Assembly (NCBI GenBank): GCA_963662155.1
Contig: OY759265.1
Coordinates: forward strand, 13,063,929-13,127,928
DNA from: Lamellibrachia columna
Taxonomy: Eukaryota > Annelida > Polychaeta > Sabellida > Siboglinidae
DNA: 64,000 bases
Direction of reading: 5' to 3'
Below the pieces are notes generated by a model. That model did no database searches and was not told the DNA's origin. It saw only the letters and a list, made by a program, of their open reading frames with translations. Position 1 is the stretch's first letter. Each line of letters begins with the position of its first letter. Positions 1 to 11,325 of this stretch are shown here, in pieces. The position numbers and the translations under genes are program-made.

Positions 1-1300
1 CGTCGGAAACTGCCAGCAATCCTGAAGGAGTGGTTTGCACCACTCTGTCAAAGTCATCCTGCCTTAGCCGTGGCAACCAAACCCCACTGCTAACCACACT
101 GGGTTCCTGTTGGATTGCTGCATCTGATGGTTTGTGGTAACAGTGGCCGGTCTTGAAGCCACCAATTTTCATCTTAATTCCACCAGCAGGTGGACATTTC
201 TCCTCACTCTTTCTACTACTACTACTACTATCATGTGTTGTCTCCTCCATTTTAAAATCCCAGGTAAATCAAAGTAAAATTACTAACGAAAGTGACAAAA
301 CCGTTATCTGAATGCAAAGACGTCTAATCCACCTGATAAACCAGATGACAGTGACAGGAGACCAGTATATTAGGGGGGGGGTGGGGACATCTTCAAACTA
401 GTGCAGCCTCCCTCTGATAAGTTACATCAAAGCAGAACAAGTCACATTATAATATAATTACTTAGCAGTCAACTTTTGTTTATTTCAGTTAATTAGACAC
501 AGTCACCTTTACTCAAGTCCATGTGAAGAGCACATATCTGTTGGGAGTTGAGAAAATCCTGGACAGGCCCAGCTGTTATCTGATATGGCCTAGTGAGCTG
601 ACGTAACTGTTTCACATGGAAGGTGAGTTGTTTTTGAGGACTCCACTAAGTAGGTTATGTAATGGTATGCAATTCGACAAGTTGAGGTGTCTGGCTTTTC
701 AGTAATCCACACTCAAAGGTGATATTTGGGTCTTTTTACTTTGGTGTATTGTGGCACCAGGTAAAAAATTATTATAACTTTCAGTATGGAATAACAACTG
801 GCTATATAGAATTTGATTACAGAACACATGCTGGACTATTCCCAAAATTATGTTACAAGTTCATTCGAGTGAGCTGAAAAAGTGAGTGCATTCGAGTATC
901 GTACTAGAATACATACTGTCTCAAGCTGAAGTAGCTCATATATGTGTGTTCTGCCAACCACAGGTGGTGGTTCCTTGTGTATGTAAGCAACTCCAACAAC
1001 TAGGTAGGACATAGATTTTTTGCATGAATGCATGATTTTCATTTACCTTTATCAACAGGCTAAATTAAATTTTTGTCTGCACAATTACCATTTTTATTTG
1101 GGGTAAGACCACCGTTGACCTTCCTGTTTACTGTTTCACACGAATGTAGGGCACGCGAAATTGTGAAATGTGAACTTAATAAATTCATGAGTGCCTTTGA
1201 GCACGAATATTCACAGGTTTGTTTATAGAAGCTATTGGCTGTGAAATAGTGCATTTTTTGGAGAGTTTAACTGGCGGAGGGATTTATGGGAATTTTTCTG

Positions 1301-1729
1301 CTATGGGCCACTTTGGGCGCATGAATACACGTCGGAAACTGCCAGCAATCCTGAAGGAGTGGTTTGCACCACTCTGTCAAAGTCATCCTGGCTTAGCCGT
1401 GGCAACCAAACCCCACTGCTAACCCCACTGGGTTCCTGTTTGATTGCTGCATCTGATGGTTTGTGGTAACAGTGGCCGGTCTTGAAGCCACCAATTTTCA
1501 TCTTAATTCCACCAGCAGGTGGACATTTCTCCTCACTCTTTCTCCTACTACTACTACTACTATCATGTGTTGTCTCCTCCATTTTAAAATCCCAGGTAAA
1601 TCCAAGTAAAATTACTAATGAAAGTGACAAAACCGTTATCTGAATGCAAATACGTCTAATCCACCTGAGAAACCAGATGACAGTGACAGGATACCAATAT
1701 ATTAGGGGGGGGGGTGGGGACATCTTCAA
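1301..1729 (-). pseudogene. Frameshifted array 1 ORF, unit copy a
   Basis: This is the same ORF as in the other two units. Here the segment that reads CAHVAHSRK in units b and c is replaced by CAQSGP and a stop, because gccacttt replaces gccacg near 1,310. The N-terminal side is extended upstream by loss of a stop, so the open length of 142 codons overstates it. A further partial copy lies at 1-290. It shows that the reading frame is not kept in all units. Confidence 0.4.
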
Positions 1730-2610
1730 ACTAGTGCAGCCTCCCTCTGATAAGTCACATCAAAGCAGAACAAGTCACATTATAATATAATTACTTAGCA
1801 GTCAACTTTTGTTTATTTCAGTTAATTAGACACATTCACCTTTACTCAAGTCCATGTGAAGAGCACACATCTGTTGGGAGTTGAGAAAATCCTGGACAGG
1901 CCCAGCTGTTATCTGATATGGCCTAGTGAGCTGACGTAACTGTTTCACATGGAAGGTGAGTTGTTTTTGAGGACTCCACTAAGTAGGTTATGTAATGTTA
2001 TGCAATTCGACAAGTTGAGGTGTCTGGCTTTTCAGTAATCCACACTCAAAGGTGATATTTGGGTCTGTTTACATTGGTGTATTGTGGCACCAGGTAAACA
2101 ATTATTATAACTTTCAGTATGGAATAACAACTGGCTATATAGAATTTGATTACAGAACACATGCTGGACTATTCCAAAAATTATGTTACAAGTTAATTCG
2201 AGTGAGCTGGAAAAGTGAGTGCATTCGAGTATCGTACTAGAATACATACTGTCTCAAGCTGAAGTAGCTCATATATGTGTGTTCTGCCAACCACAGGTGG
2301 TGGTTCCTTGTGTACGTAAGCAACTCCAACAACTAGGTAGGACATATATTTTTTGCATGAATGCATGATTTTCATTTACCTTTATCAACAGTCTAAATAA
2401 AAACAAATTCTGCACCGTTACCATTTTTATTTGGGGTAAGACCACAGTTGACCTTCCTGTTTACTGTTTCACACGAATGTAGGGCACGCGAAATTGTGAA
2501 ATGTGAACTTAATAAATTCATATTATGTGACATGAGTTCCTTTGAGCATGAATATTCACAGGTTTGTTTATAGAAGCTATTGGCTGTGAAATAGTGCATT
2601 TTTGGAGAGT

Positions 2611-2973
2611 TTAACTGGCGGAGGGATTTATGGGAATTTTTCTGCTATGGGCCACGTGGGCGCATGAATACACGTCGGAAACTGACAGCAATCCTGAAGG
2701 AGTGGTTTGCACCACTCTGTCAAAGTCACCCTGGCTTAGCCGTGGCAACCAAACCCCACTGCTAACCCCACTGGGTTCCTGTTTGATTGCTGCATCTGAT
2801 GGTTTGTGGTAACAGTGGCCGGTCTTGAAGCCACCAATTTTCATCTTAATTCCACCAGCAGGTGGACATTTCTCCTCACTCTTTCTCCTACTACTACTAC
2901 TACTATCATGTGTTGTCTCCTCCATTTTAAAATCCCAGGTAAATCCAAGTAAAATTACTAATGAAAGTGACAA
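2611..2973 (-). CDS. Conserved hypothetical ORF of array 1, unit copy b
   Basis: This minus-strand ORF of about 120 codons is not recognised. The likely start is an internal ATG opening MEETTHD at about 2,925, because that ATG is shared by all copies. It is followed by a serine run encoded by a CTA/TAG trinucleotide repeat (about 5 Ser), then a Lys/Pro/Gly-rich stretch (KCPPAGGIKMKIGGFKTGHC) and a conserved LPRLSQxDFDRVV segment. It ends just before a non-coding stretch. No domain, signal peptide or membrane segment is visible. It could be the first exon of a larger gene or a mobile-element ORF amplified with the array. Its reality as a translated gene is uncertain. Confidence 0.35.
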   Translation of the reverse strand: MSLSLVILLGFTWDFKMEETTHDSSSSSRRKSEEKCPPAGGIKMKIGGFKTGHCYHKPSDAAIKQEPSGVSSGVWLPRLSQGDFDRVVQTTPSGLLSVSDVYSCAHVAHSRKIPINPSAS

Positions 2974-3956
2974 AACCGTTATCTGAATGCAAATACGTCT
3001 AATCCACCTGAGAAACCAGATGACAGTGACAGGATACCAGTATATTAGGGGGGGTGGGGTGGGGACATCTTCAAACTAGTGCAGCCTCCCTCTGATAAGT
3101 CACATCAAAGCAGAACAAGTCACATTATAATATAATTACTTAGCAGTCAACTTTTGTTTATTTCAGTTAATTAGACACAGTCACCTTTGCTCAAGTCCAT
3201 TTGAAGAGCACACATCTATTGGGAGTTGAGAAAATCCTGGACAGGCCCAGCTGTTACCTGATATGGCCTATTGAGCTGACGTAACTGTTTCACATGGAAG
3301 GTGAGTTGTTTTTCAGGATTCCACTAAGTAGGTTATGTAATGTTAAGCAATTCGACAAGTTGAGGTGTCTGTCTTTTCAGTAATCCACACTCAAAGGTGA
3401 TATTTGGGTCTGTTTACATAGGTGTATTGTGGCACCAGGTAAAAAATTATTATAACTTTCAGTATGGAATAACAACTGGCTATATAGAATTTGATTACAG
3501 AACACATGCTGGACTATTCCAAAAATTATGTTACAAGTTCATTCGAGTGAACTGAAAAAGTGAGTGTATTCGAGTATCGTTCTAGAATACAGACTGTCTC
3601 AAGCTGAAGTAGCTCATATATGTGTGTTCTGCCCACAATAGGTGGTGGTTCCTTGTGTATGTAAGCAACTCCAACAACTAGGTAGGACATAGATTTTTTG
3701 CATGAATGCATGATTTTCATTTACCTTTATCAACAGTCTAAATAAAAACAAATTCTGCACCGTTACCATTTTTATTTGGGGTAAGACCACAGTTGACCTT
3801 CCTGTTTACTGTTTCACACGAATGTAGGGCACGCGAAATTGTGAAATGTGAACTTAATAAATTCATATTATGTGACATGAGTGCCTTTGAGCATGAATAT
3901 TCACAGGTTTGTTTATAGAAGCTATTGGCTGTGAAATAGTGCATTTTTTGGAGAGT

Positions 3957-4316
3957 TTAACTGGCGGAGGGATTTATGGGAATTGTTCTGCTATGGGCCA
4001 CGTGGGCGCATGAATACACGTCGGAAACTGCCAGCAATCCTGAAGGAGTGGTTTGCACCACTCTGTCAAAGTCATCCTGGCTTAGCCGTGGCAACCAAAC
4101 CCCACTGCTAACCCCACTGGGTTCCTGTTGGATTGCTGCATCTGATGGTTTGTGGTAACAGTGGCCGGTCTTGAAGCCACCAATTTTCATCTTAATTCCA
4201 CCAGCAGGTGGACATTTCTCCTCACTCTTTCTACTATTACTACTACTATCATGTGTTGTCTCCTCCATTTTAAAATCCCAGGTAAATCCAAGTAAAAGTA
4301 CTAATGAAAGTGACAA
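3957..4316 (-). CDS. Conserved hypothetical ORF of array 1, unit copy c
   Basis: This is the second intact copy of the array 1 ORF, 119 codons. Compared with the copy at 2,611-2,973 it has one fewer Ser in the trinucleotide-encoded run, GIV for GIF-type changes on the opposite strand, and a Lys to Gln change before EPSGVSSG. The open frame and C-terminus are otherwise kept. The family is unknown. Tandem identity alone could keep it open, so conservation here is weak evidence of function. Confidence 0.35.
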   Translation of the reverse strand: MSLSLVLLLGFTWDFKMEETTHDSSSNSRKSEEKCPPAGGIKMKIGGFKTGHCYHKPSDAAIQQEPSGVSSGVWLPRLSQDDFDRVVQTTPSGLLAVSDVYSCAHVAHSRTIPINPSAS

Positions 4317-4792
4317 AACCGTTATCTGAATGCAAAGACGTCTAATCCACCTGAGAAACCAAATGACAGTGACATGAGACCAGTATATTACAGGGGGTGT
4401 GGGGACATCTTCAAACTAGTGCAGCCTCCCTCTGATAAGTTACATCAAAGCAGAACAAGTCACATTATAATATAATTACTTAGCAGTCAACTTTTATTTA
4501 TTTCAGTTAATTAGACACAGTCACCTTTACTCAAGTCCATATGAAGAGCACACATCTATTGGGAGTTGAGAAAATCCTGGACAGGCCCAGCTGTTATCTG
4601 ATATGGCCTAGTGAGCTGGCGTAACTGTTTCACAAGGAAGGTGAGATGTGTCTGAGGACTCCACTAAGTAGGTTATGTAATGTTATGCAATTCGACAAGT
4701 TGCGGTGTCTGGGTTTTCAGTAATCCACACTCAAAGGTGATATTTGGGTCTGTTTACATAGGTGTATTGTGGCACCAGGTAAAAAAATATAC

Positions 4793-5391
4793 TTTCCTTT
4801 TCAGATTTTTCAAAATGTTTCTGTCCAACATGACTCCCTCTACCTTTCCCCGAGCATTCGCTCCCTGTTGTATCCGGCATCGCATTTCTACCTCTGAATG
4901 CTCATCCTCATTAACCATTCCTCCAAGTTACACAAAGCCATCCACTTGGTTGAACTCCTCATCATCCAAACTAATGTTCAAGTCCTGTCTCTGATGTCAA
5001 ACACACATCTCTTCTGTCTTCTCCCGGCTCATTATCGGTCCGTGCTTCTTGAACATCCCCTTCCATTGCTCCAACACTTCCTGTAGTTCTTGTTTTTTGT
5101 CTGCTATCATGGCCAGATCGTTTGCATACATCCCCTTCCTGAGAACATCCTTCATGCTGATCTTCCTGCTGATTAGTGCCACCACCATGATAAAGAGTAA
5201 AGGTTCATTTCCTTGCCTCTAACCGATGTTAACTTTAAACTCTTCCGACAACCCATATCCAACCACAACTCTTGTTTTTGTTCTCAGGAACATGACAGTT
5301 ATGGGTGTTGCACGCCATGGCACAGAACTGACTAAATACCACCAACTCATTACAAAGTCAGACTCCCAGAAAAGTCAGACTCCCAGATAAC
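4793..5391. repeat. Stray fragment of the 1.83 kb array (array 2)
   Basis: The sequence from the ttttcaaaatgtttctgtcc landmark to actcccagataa matches about 11,726-12,296 of array 2. It contains the antisense RT fossil with the MYANDLAMIAD box (4,997-5,188, minus). The left join to array 1 falls in a short A-rich/pyrimidine stretch shared by both partners (aaaaaaatatactttc...cag). Near the right join a 17-base piece (aaagtcagactcccaga) is duplicated, just before the 4.6 kb segmental duplication starts. Confidence 0.9.
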
Positions 5392-5483
5392 TTATTTTGT
5401 AATTTCTGTAAACTATTATAATGATCAAACTACAACACTGACTGATATGTATTGCCTGTATAGACTTGATATCATCATTCCAG

Positions 5484-5656
5484 GTGCCACCATCAAACCT
5501 CAGTCACAAAAGTCAGTACACAACATGAATACATCAGTGGACGACACAGAGCCATTCGATTACACAACAATTGACGTACCAGCAGTAAAGACGTCACGAC
5601 AGGACGGCGTCGGTGTCACCTGGGACAAACCACACAAGGATGAGAACATCGACAGC
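5484..5656 (+). CDS. Putative internal exon A1, unrecognised gene
   Basis: The acceptor is tcattccag and the donor gtaagt. The 173 bases leave 2 bases then 57 open codons, ending at a codon boundary. The product is hydrophilic and acidic (DDTEPFDYTTIDVPAVKTS, GVGVTWDKPHKDENIDS), with no cysteines and no membrane segment, as in an intracellular linker or tail. It is repeated as 19,679-19,851 with a single base change (Asn to Thr). No family is recognised. The phase does not fit directly onto the next candidate exon at 6,579, so another exon or a broken gene is implied. Confidence 0.45.
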
Positions 5657-5662
5657 GTAAGT

Positions 5663-6131
5663 TCTTGGCTCATGCTGATTATTGCACTCACAGCCAAGTC
5701 AGTCTTTACGCAGACATTACAGCTTACTTGAAGTGTAAAGCGATTGTTGTACTCACAGCACAGTCAGTCTTTACACAGATATTACAGCTTACTTGAAGTG
5801 TAAAGTGATTGTTGTACTCACAGCCAAGTCAGTCTTTACACAGATATTACAGCTTAGTTGAAGTGTCAAGTGATTGTTGTACTCACAGCCCAGTCAGTCT
5901 TTATTCCGACATTACAGTTGACACGAATTGAAAAATTATTCTTCCACTCACATACCAGTGAGTCTTTATATAGGCCATACAACTGACTCAAAGTGTCAAA
6001 TAATTATTGCATTTACATACCAGTGAATCTCTATACAGATATAACAGCTGACTTGTAGTGTAAAGTGATTTTTGCACTCGCAACCCGGTTAGTCTTTCAC
6101 GGACATTACAGCTTACTAGAAGTGTAAAGAG
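5663..6131. repeat. 65-bp minisatellite, about 7 units, copy A
   Basis: The repeated unit contains actcacagcc.agtcagtctt, acagcttacttgaagtg and taaagtgattgttg, with a period of about 65 bases. Unit identity falls from left to right. It begins inside the intron just after exon A1. Confidence 0.85.
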
Positions 6132-6578
6132 CTCTCTTGCTCGTGCATTAAAAACACGCGGGAAGGAGTTGTAGACCGAACTGCCCCAGGTATATGGGTA
6201 GCTGTCTTGCCCCAGGGGGCACCAAGATGGCTTTTTGGGGTATTTTTACTGCTGCAAATGTTGATCCTTTTATGGTCGTCGGCACACTGCTTCAAATGTT
6301 CATCCTATCATTCCACTAGTATTCAACATATGTGTAATATAGATGTAATGTTTGGTCGAATTATATATATTTTTGGAATGGAACCATTGGTTGATTCAGA
6401 CAGAAAAGGAAGCATTTAAGTAGACAGGTTTTCTTACACCTATGTGTAACAAGATATTTGTAAAAAAAATGTGTAACATATTCACATGGCCTGCATTAAA
6501 AGAAACTAGAAAATTTGACCCATTCATTTATTGGCTTTTGGGATGATGAAATGACGACATCTGTTAATATCATTGCAG

Positions 6579-6686
6579 ACACAATGGGTCAGCTCTTTAC
6601 TCCATCTCTCGTGAGTAGTACGTCACCACGAAGAAGTGAGTTGGTTGTTGTGCATCAATCAGCTGAGATTTTCCCAGAAGCATATG
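6579..6686 (+). CDS. Putative internal exon A2, unrecognised gene
   Basis: The acceptor is cattgcag and the donor gtaagtg. Of 108 bases only one frame is open (2 + 35 codons + 1), a symmetrical phase 1-1 exon. The product is Ser/Thr-rich and hydrophilic (LFTPSLVSSTSPRRSELVVV, then HQSAEIFPEAYG). It is duplicated at 20,708-20,815. No domain is recognised, and it does not join exon A1 in frame. Confidence 0.4.
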
Positions 6687-7089
6687 GTAAGTGAGCAAGG
6701 AATATATATTTAGACTGAATTAATATTACACCATTCATTATTTCAATACTATGCGGGAAAGTTCATTTTGGCAAAGTGTACCATGTACGTGAAAACGCCC
6801 ACATACAAATGTATTTATTATTACCTTTGTTAAATTTAATTTATATAAATGTTATAACTTATTGTATTATTAAAAAAAATACCGTTGCAGTCGACGGTCC
6901 AACATAATGAAGATATTGCCATATGGTTTCTCCTGGAAGTGTTTAAGGACCATCAATGCAGACTGTTCTGGCGACACAGCAAATTATCAAGTGTTGACTG
7001 AATTAATACCATTCAGTGAACCATGTGTAGGTGTTAAATCTGTTATTGACCAGACTTGAGCGGATCTACACACTGGGTAGTGGGTCCAG

Positions 7090-7530
7090 GAAGTGTATGG
7101 AAGGAGACCATTTTCTTGCTGAAGCTATCTGCCGCATTTGATACCATTGGTCACAGGACAACTTATTAAAAGTGTGTCAATGTGGTGTGGCATATCTGGA
7201 ACAGAGCTGGTTCTCATAATATTTAACTGATAGATGCAAAAGAATGAAGATAGCGAATTGTTTCTCAGCTACGCTCCCTACTTCACGTAATGTTCCTCAG
7301 GGTGTTTCACTCTCTACGCTACTCTACTTGGCTCAATTATCCAACGTCACAACTTGGATCACCAAGTGTATGCTAATAAATCACAGACCTATGCTATTTT
7401 GGCTACATGAGATACAAATCACTTCCAAAACTAGCTCAGGGATTGTCTCCACAAAATCTTCCATTGGATGACAGAGACCACACTAAAGTTAAATGCAAGT
7501 AAATCCGAGTTAGTTATTATTGGTGGGGTA
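7090..7530 (+). pseudogene. Fossil L2/CR1-like LINE reverse transcriptase, copy A
   Basis: Short blocks in changing frames match non-LTR reverse transcriptase motifs in the right order. LLKLSAAFDTIGH matches the first catalytic-Asp block, and a WFS..YLTDR piece follows. NVPQGVSLSTLLY stands for the [12 protein letters not shown] block, and HQVYANKSQTYAILA for HQYADDTQLYxxLA, so both catalytic Asp of YADD are lost. IFHWMTETTLKLNASKSEL matches the WM...LKLNxxKTE block. Many stops and indels separate the blocks. The type is inferred from the block wording; the element is long dead and was copied with the segmental duplication. Confidence 0.7.
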
Positions 7531-8421
7531 AATTTTGCATGTCTATTTGAATCGATTAGGTGCGCACAATATGTTGCAAGACGTTTCCTTATGTGTCAGA
7601 CTTTAGATTGCATGTAGAGAAGCACAGTAAAATCAAAACGTGTGGAAAGCATTAGCTTAACAGTGTCGCCTGGCTGGTCTTTGATGAGAACAAATTTGCA
7701 TGTTTGCTGGAGTGCCATAAAACACTAATATTATATAGCCTTTTTGTTTAGGGAGTGACGTAGAGTGATATAATGAAAGCATTGATTTACTAAAATGCAA
7801 GGAAGGACATCAACGTAATAATTTACATGTAATTGATTACGGATTGACAGACGTTTGCTACGATGACAATAAAACTGATGCCGATTGAGCAACTAATGCG
7901 AATCGAGAATAATAACCTGAATCTGAATATGTAATGATCGATGTACTTTTGTTTAAAAAATAAGAGTCCAATGACGTGAGTGACACTTAGCAGTATCTGC
8001 TATTTGGTTGCACCTCCTATCGGTCGCTGGAGAGACCAATCCACAGTCACCGGGTCTCTTATGGTTACATATCGAGCAGCTCTCAGGGGAGAGATTTGTC
8101 GGCCCCCAGACCTTCCTGTAGTTCTCCAGCCAAACTACTGACAATCCCTATATGTTGAGCTTGTAACCTCCTATGACAACACGACAACCCGTTTATATAG
8201 TAGGTAAACCTATTTAGCTGAATTTGTGGTGTGAACTCTTGAAACAGGTTAACTTTACATTTAACTGATATAACAACTACTAATTAAACAATTTAGTTAA
8301 TTAGAATGTTTCTTATATGGCATAGTTCATGTTGTAATGCTGCAAAGTGTATAACATGCATAAATAATATTACTAGTCTATGTTATTGATATTTAATTAT
8401 GCAGATCTAGTGGTGAAATTA

Positions 8422-8457
8422 TGCGCATGCGCCGGAAGTTATCACTCTAAGATGGCG
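8422..8457 (+). promoter_or_regulatory. Promoter-like NRF1 / ETS / YY1 cluster, copy A
   Basis: Three motifs lie within 36 bases: the palindromic NRF-1 site tgcgcatgcgcc, the overlapping ETS/GABP site ccggaagt, and the YY1-type element aagatggcg. This trio is typical of TATA-less metazoan core promoters, where YY1 often spans the start codon. The ATG in aagatggcg opens only nine codons before a stop (MASTRTLAV), so a splice or a different start would be needed. A downstream 78-codon ORF at 8,553 differs from its duplicate mostly at replacement positions, so it is not convincing. Confidence 0.55.
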
Positions 8458-9994
8458 TCTACTAGAACGTTGGCCGTGTAATTGATATCAACAACCCTAC
8501 AAAACCCTGTCTTAGGAATACAACACACTCCAAGTGGAAAAGGTTTATTATATTGGCAATAGTATCAGCGAACAGTTGTGATAACTGGTATGTCTGTTTA
8601 TTATCTATGCATCTAGCAATTCCCACCGCCGTTACTTTGTTAACTGTTACGTTAGCCAACAATAAGCCAAAACGCATAGAAAGTGTCTCGTCTCCTTGCC
8701 AGCAACAGTCTAGCCAAATTTTCGTGCGACTAATACACAGTCATGAATTGCATCAGAAGCAGAAAAACATAGTTGTCAGTAATAAGTAATCTGTCCCAAT
8801 ACATTAATCAAAACTCCATATGAAATGATCAATCGTTTGTAGAATGAATAAAATATGTATCAGAATTAAAACCATATCAAATATGTGTACTCCGTAGTAT
8901 AGATATTATTTATCTACAAAGCCAAACAATGTTTATACACAAACCTTCCGCATTCTGGTAGGTCACAAAGTCCCTGTTTATAATGCTCCTTTTGTTAGTA
9001 GCTGTCTCGAATCATCTCTTTCTTCACCAATTTCGTCCGACTGGCTGTCAACGCAATGCATTTCTACCTATCTAGATGAGATCAGCTTTTACAGAGAACA
9101 CCACAGGAAGCACGCAGCGTGTGCTATTGATATACAACGTATGTTGAAGCAGATAACATGCACTCCAACACGGATGTAGCTCACGAAATGCTACCTTGCA
9201 CACTCCTCCATATTTCTCCAATTGATCATTCTTCGGTCATGGTAGGCCGTACACCGTATACCAATTTTTGGAAGAAGAATCACCAACTTCGCATGGATTG
9301 CTATATAAGACACGCTAAATGCAAGAACTCCCCGCATGCTGGCTGGTAAACAGGAATGAACCATTGTGGTCTGTTGTCTGTGCTGGCGGAAGTAATCAAC
9401 GAACTACGACACGCATTGTCCATGCGCTCGGACGGCGTTGTCCTGTTTGCATAACATAATCTATTGCAGCACCACGCCTTGACACCCGTCAACGCCCTGA
9501 ATTATTTTGTAATTCTCACTTAGAAGCGCAATTTCTATGTCGCAATTATTCTGGTATCCTAATTGTATCGACACATGCGTGTTGTTCTATTGAGGATACG
9601 TAATCGTTCTGTTTACAGCAATTTTCTCAACATGGTTACACCAAAAAATAATAGTACGCATCAGTTAGTTTACGTTCAGTGTTCGAAGTGTTTTACACTT
9701 CACCCCTAGCACACCTGTTCATTCCAACTCCATCTCGACTTCTCTGGGAAGCACTCAGTCATGCTGCAGTTACTGCTCGAAGACCATTCGTACGTATAAT
9801 CACCACTGCATATAGCCAGATACTCATTCATACAAACGAATGAGCTGTGGCAACGTTCGGTGAAACAAATTGCCAAAGCTTCGAAACGGCAGCAAGACGG
9901 TTCAAGCTAGGGTTTTCACGACTGGGAGCCTGACGTTCTATCTGGAACGTTGTCACGCCCCATTCGATGGGAGAGAAGGAGAAGGGTCAGAGAA

Positions 9995-10476
9995 GAAGCG
10001 AGGAAGGGAGAGGAGGCAGCGCGGTAGGGAGATATGCCGTTTGTTTGTTAATGCAGACATGTACAAGTGTTTAGCAATATTTAATATGGCCATGGTTCGC
10101 ACCACGCTGTAGCTTACTCATGAGCGCATCTTACTGCTAACACTAGTACGAAAAGTAAAATAATAAACCGCGCAAAAACAAATGTTGCAACATAGCCTCT
10201 ATAGCTCAATGCGCATACCAGCTCATATCACGACATGTGGCTTTTATTAAACGTCGGCAGGGAAGCGTGTCTGCGTATCAGTGTTTGTTACACACGTGTA
10301 TCCTGGTACAAAGTCAACACTTGTGTCGCACGCGGTGTCTTTGATGGGGAGCGTTGAATGCTATATCAAAGATGATTGATTGTTTGCTATAATGTATACA
10401 TCATCTAACGTGTGTCCTGGAACGAAACTAGCATTGGTATCGCATCAAAGAGACGTCGGAGTCGTGCATCAGTGCT
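9995..10476. other. Unique spacer with no gene seen
   Basis: This lies between segmental duplication copy A and the TIR relic. It starts with a purine-rich stretch (agaagcgaggaagggagagg). No open frame is supported. Confidence 0.6.
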
Positions 10477-10832
10477 TCACTTGACCTGGATGGAGGCAGA
10501 GTCTTGTAAGAGCAGTTGCTGTAGACGTGGGCGAATGGATGAAGATTGGGTGACGTCGAGCAAGACAAATATGTATTTGGGCAGCGGTTTGATGCTGCCG
10601 AGCGCCATCGTCATAAGTTCGCTGTCGTCGATGAACTGTCGCATCAAACATACGACCACATTGTCGCCGTTGTCGAAGCCTCCTATTTTCGAGGCTCCGA
10701 CGTCGTCGCGATCACCGACGTAGAGACGCAATCCCCACTCGTCTTCGACGTGTTTCAACAGTTGACTGCAAACTTAGCGCGAGATTATCGCGAAGCCGCC
10801 CTGGCAATAGACAAAGTTAGCGGCGTGTTGGA
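10477..10832 (-). pseudogene. TIR-domain relic, MyD88-like
   Basis: The minus strand reads like a Toll/IL-1 receptor domain in order. A degenerate box 1 (ANFVYCQGGFAIISR) comes first, then an in-frame TAA at 10,774-10,776 and QLLKHVEDEW. The box 2 region follows (GLRLYVGDRDDVGASKI, compare the RDxxPG of TIR proteins), then NVVVCLMRQFIDDSE for the strand-D/helix region, and ALGSIKPLPKYIFVLL before box 3. A TGA at 10,477 precedes an ARLRRLFDAI-like remnant of the FW box region. The family role is homotypic adaptor contact in innate immune signalling. The two stops, and loss of the box 2 Pro and the box 3 FW, make it non-functional as it stands. The plus strand is also open here, so a search is needed. 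The call rests on motif order only. Confidence 0.5.
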
Positions 10833-11325
10833 TTTACAGTGAGCTCACAGTTGTTCTAATAAATCAGTATTTGCGCTGAGTAGTAATGGCTTATGTTTTG
10901 GTAACCAGATTGATTTGTTTAATGTTTTTATTTATACTTTCACTGAACATCCTTCTTGTCAAAGGATATTTGATTTTTTTATGAGCATGCTGTAGTCAAG
11001 AAAAGTACGTCGTTTATATGAGTACAACGATATGGTAAAATGCATATTGCTCAAACAAAGATACATATGAGAGATTGATTTTGTAAATATTTAGCAAATA
11101 TTCTATTGAAATAATGTTTTTTCTCATAAGCAATTTATACACTGCTTAAGAAAATGTTTACCATATTATTGGATTTATTAAACATAACTTTTTTTTACCA
11201 AACTAACGGTGCTTTTCCTCTTTTTTCACTGATGTTCATGGGTTAGGTTCAGGTAAAATATTGTCGTTTCACTCTTTCTGTTTTTTCTTTACATAGTTTT
11301 CTATCGGCTGCCCCCTCTCCATATT

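Larger units (their letters stand above)
1..4790. repeat. 1.34 kb tandem array (array 1), about 3.6 units
   Basis: The landmark beginning cgtcggaaactg occurs at 1, 1330, 2673 and 4019, giving periods of 1329, 1343 and 1346 bases. Units are closely similar and differ by point changes and short indels, including a 12-base stretch near 2,520 that unit 1 lacks and a G-run of variable length (around 370, 1,705 and 3,047). The fourth unit stops at about 4,786, where the sequence switches to a piece of the 1.83 kb array. The left end is cut by the window. Each unit carries an antisense ORF (listed separately) and AT-rich non-coding DNA. Confidence 0.93.
5392..9994. repeat. Segmental duplication, copy A (4.6 kb)
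   Basis: This segment is nearly identical to 19,587-24,124 in the same orientation; stretches I compared differ by roughly 1 base per 80-100. It starts at ttattttgtaatttctgtaaa and ends at gggtcagagaa. Copy A has one more 65-bp minisatellite unit, so the coordinate offset drops from 14,195 to 14,129 across that block. It holds two exon-like ORFs, the minisatellite, a fossil LINE RT and a promoter-like motif cluster. In 8,800-9,990 I see nothing coding beyond short, unconstrained ORFs. Confidence 0.95.

Noticed and set aside
4680..4994. Plus-strand 104-codon ORF across the array 1/array 2 junction
   Set aside because: It spans a satellite breakpoint and is the complement of the RT fossil.
8553..8789. 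78-codon secreted-looking ORF downstream of the promoter cluster
   Set aside because: Most differences between the two duplicates change the amino acid, so constraint is not evident.
10546..10842. Plus-strand 98-codon protein
   Set aside because: It is the complement of the TIR-like text on the minus strand and shows no domain of its own.
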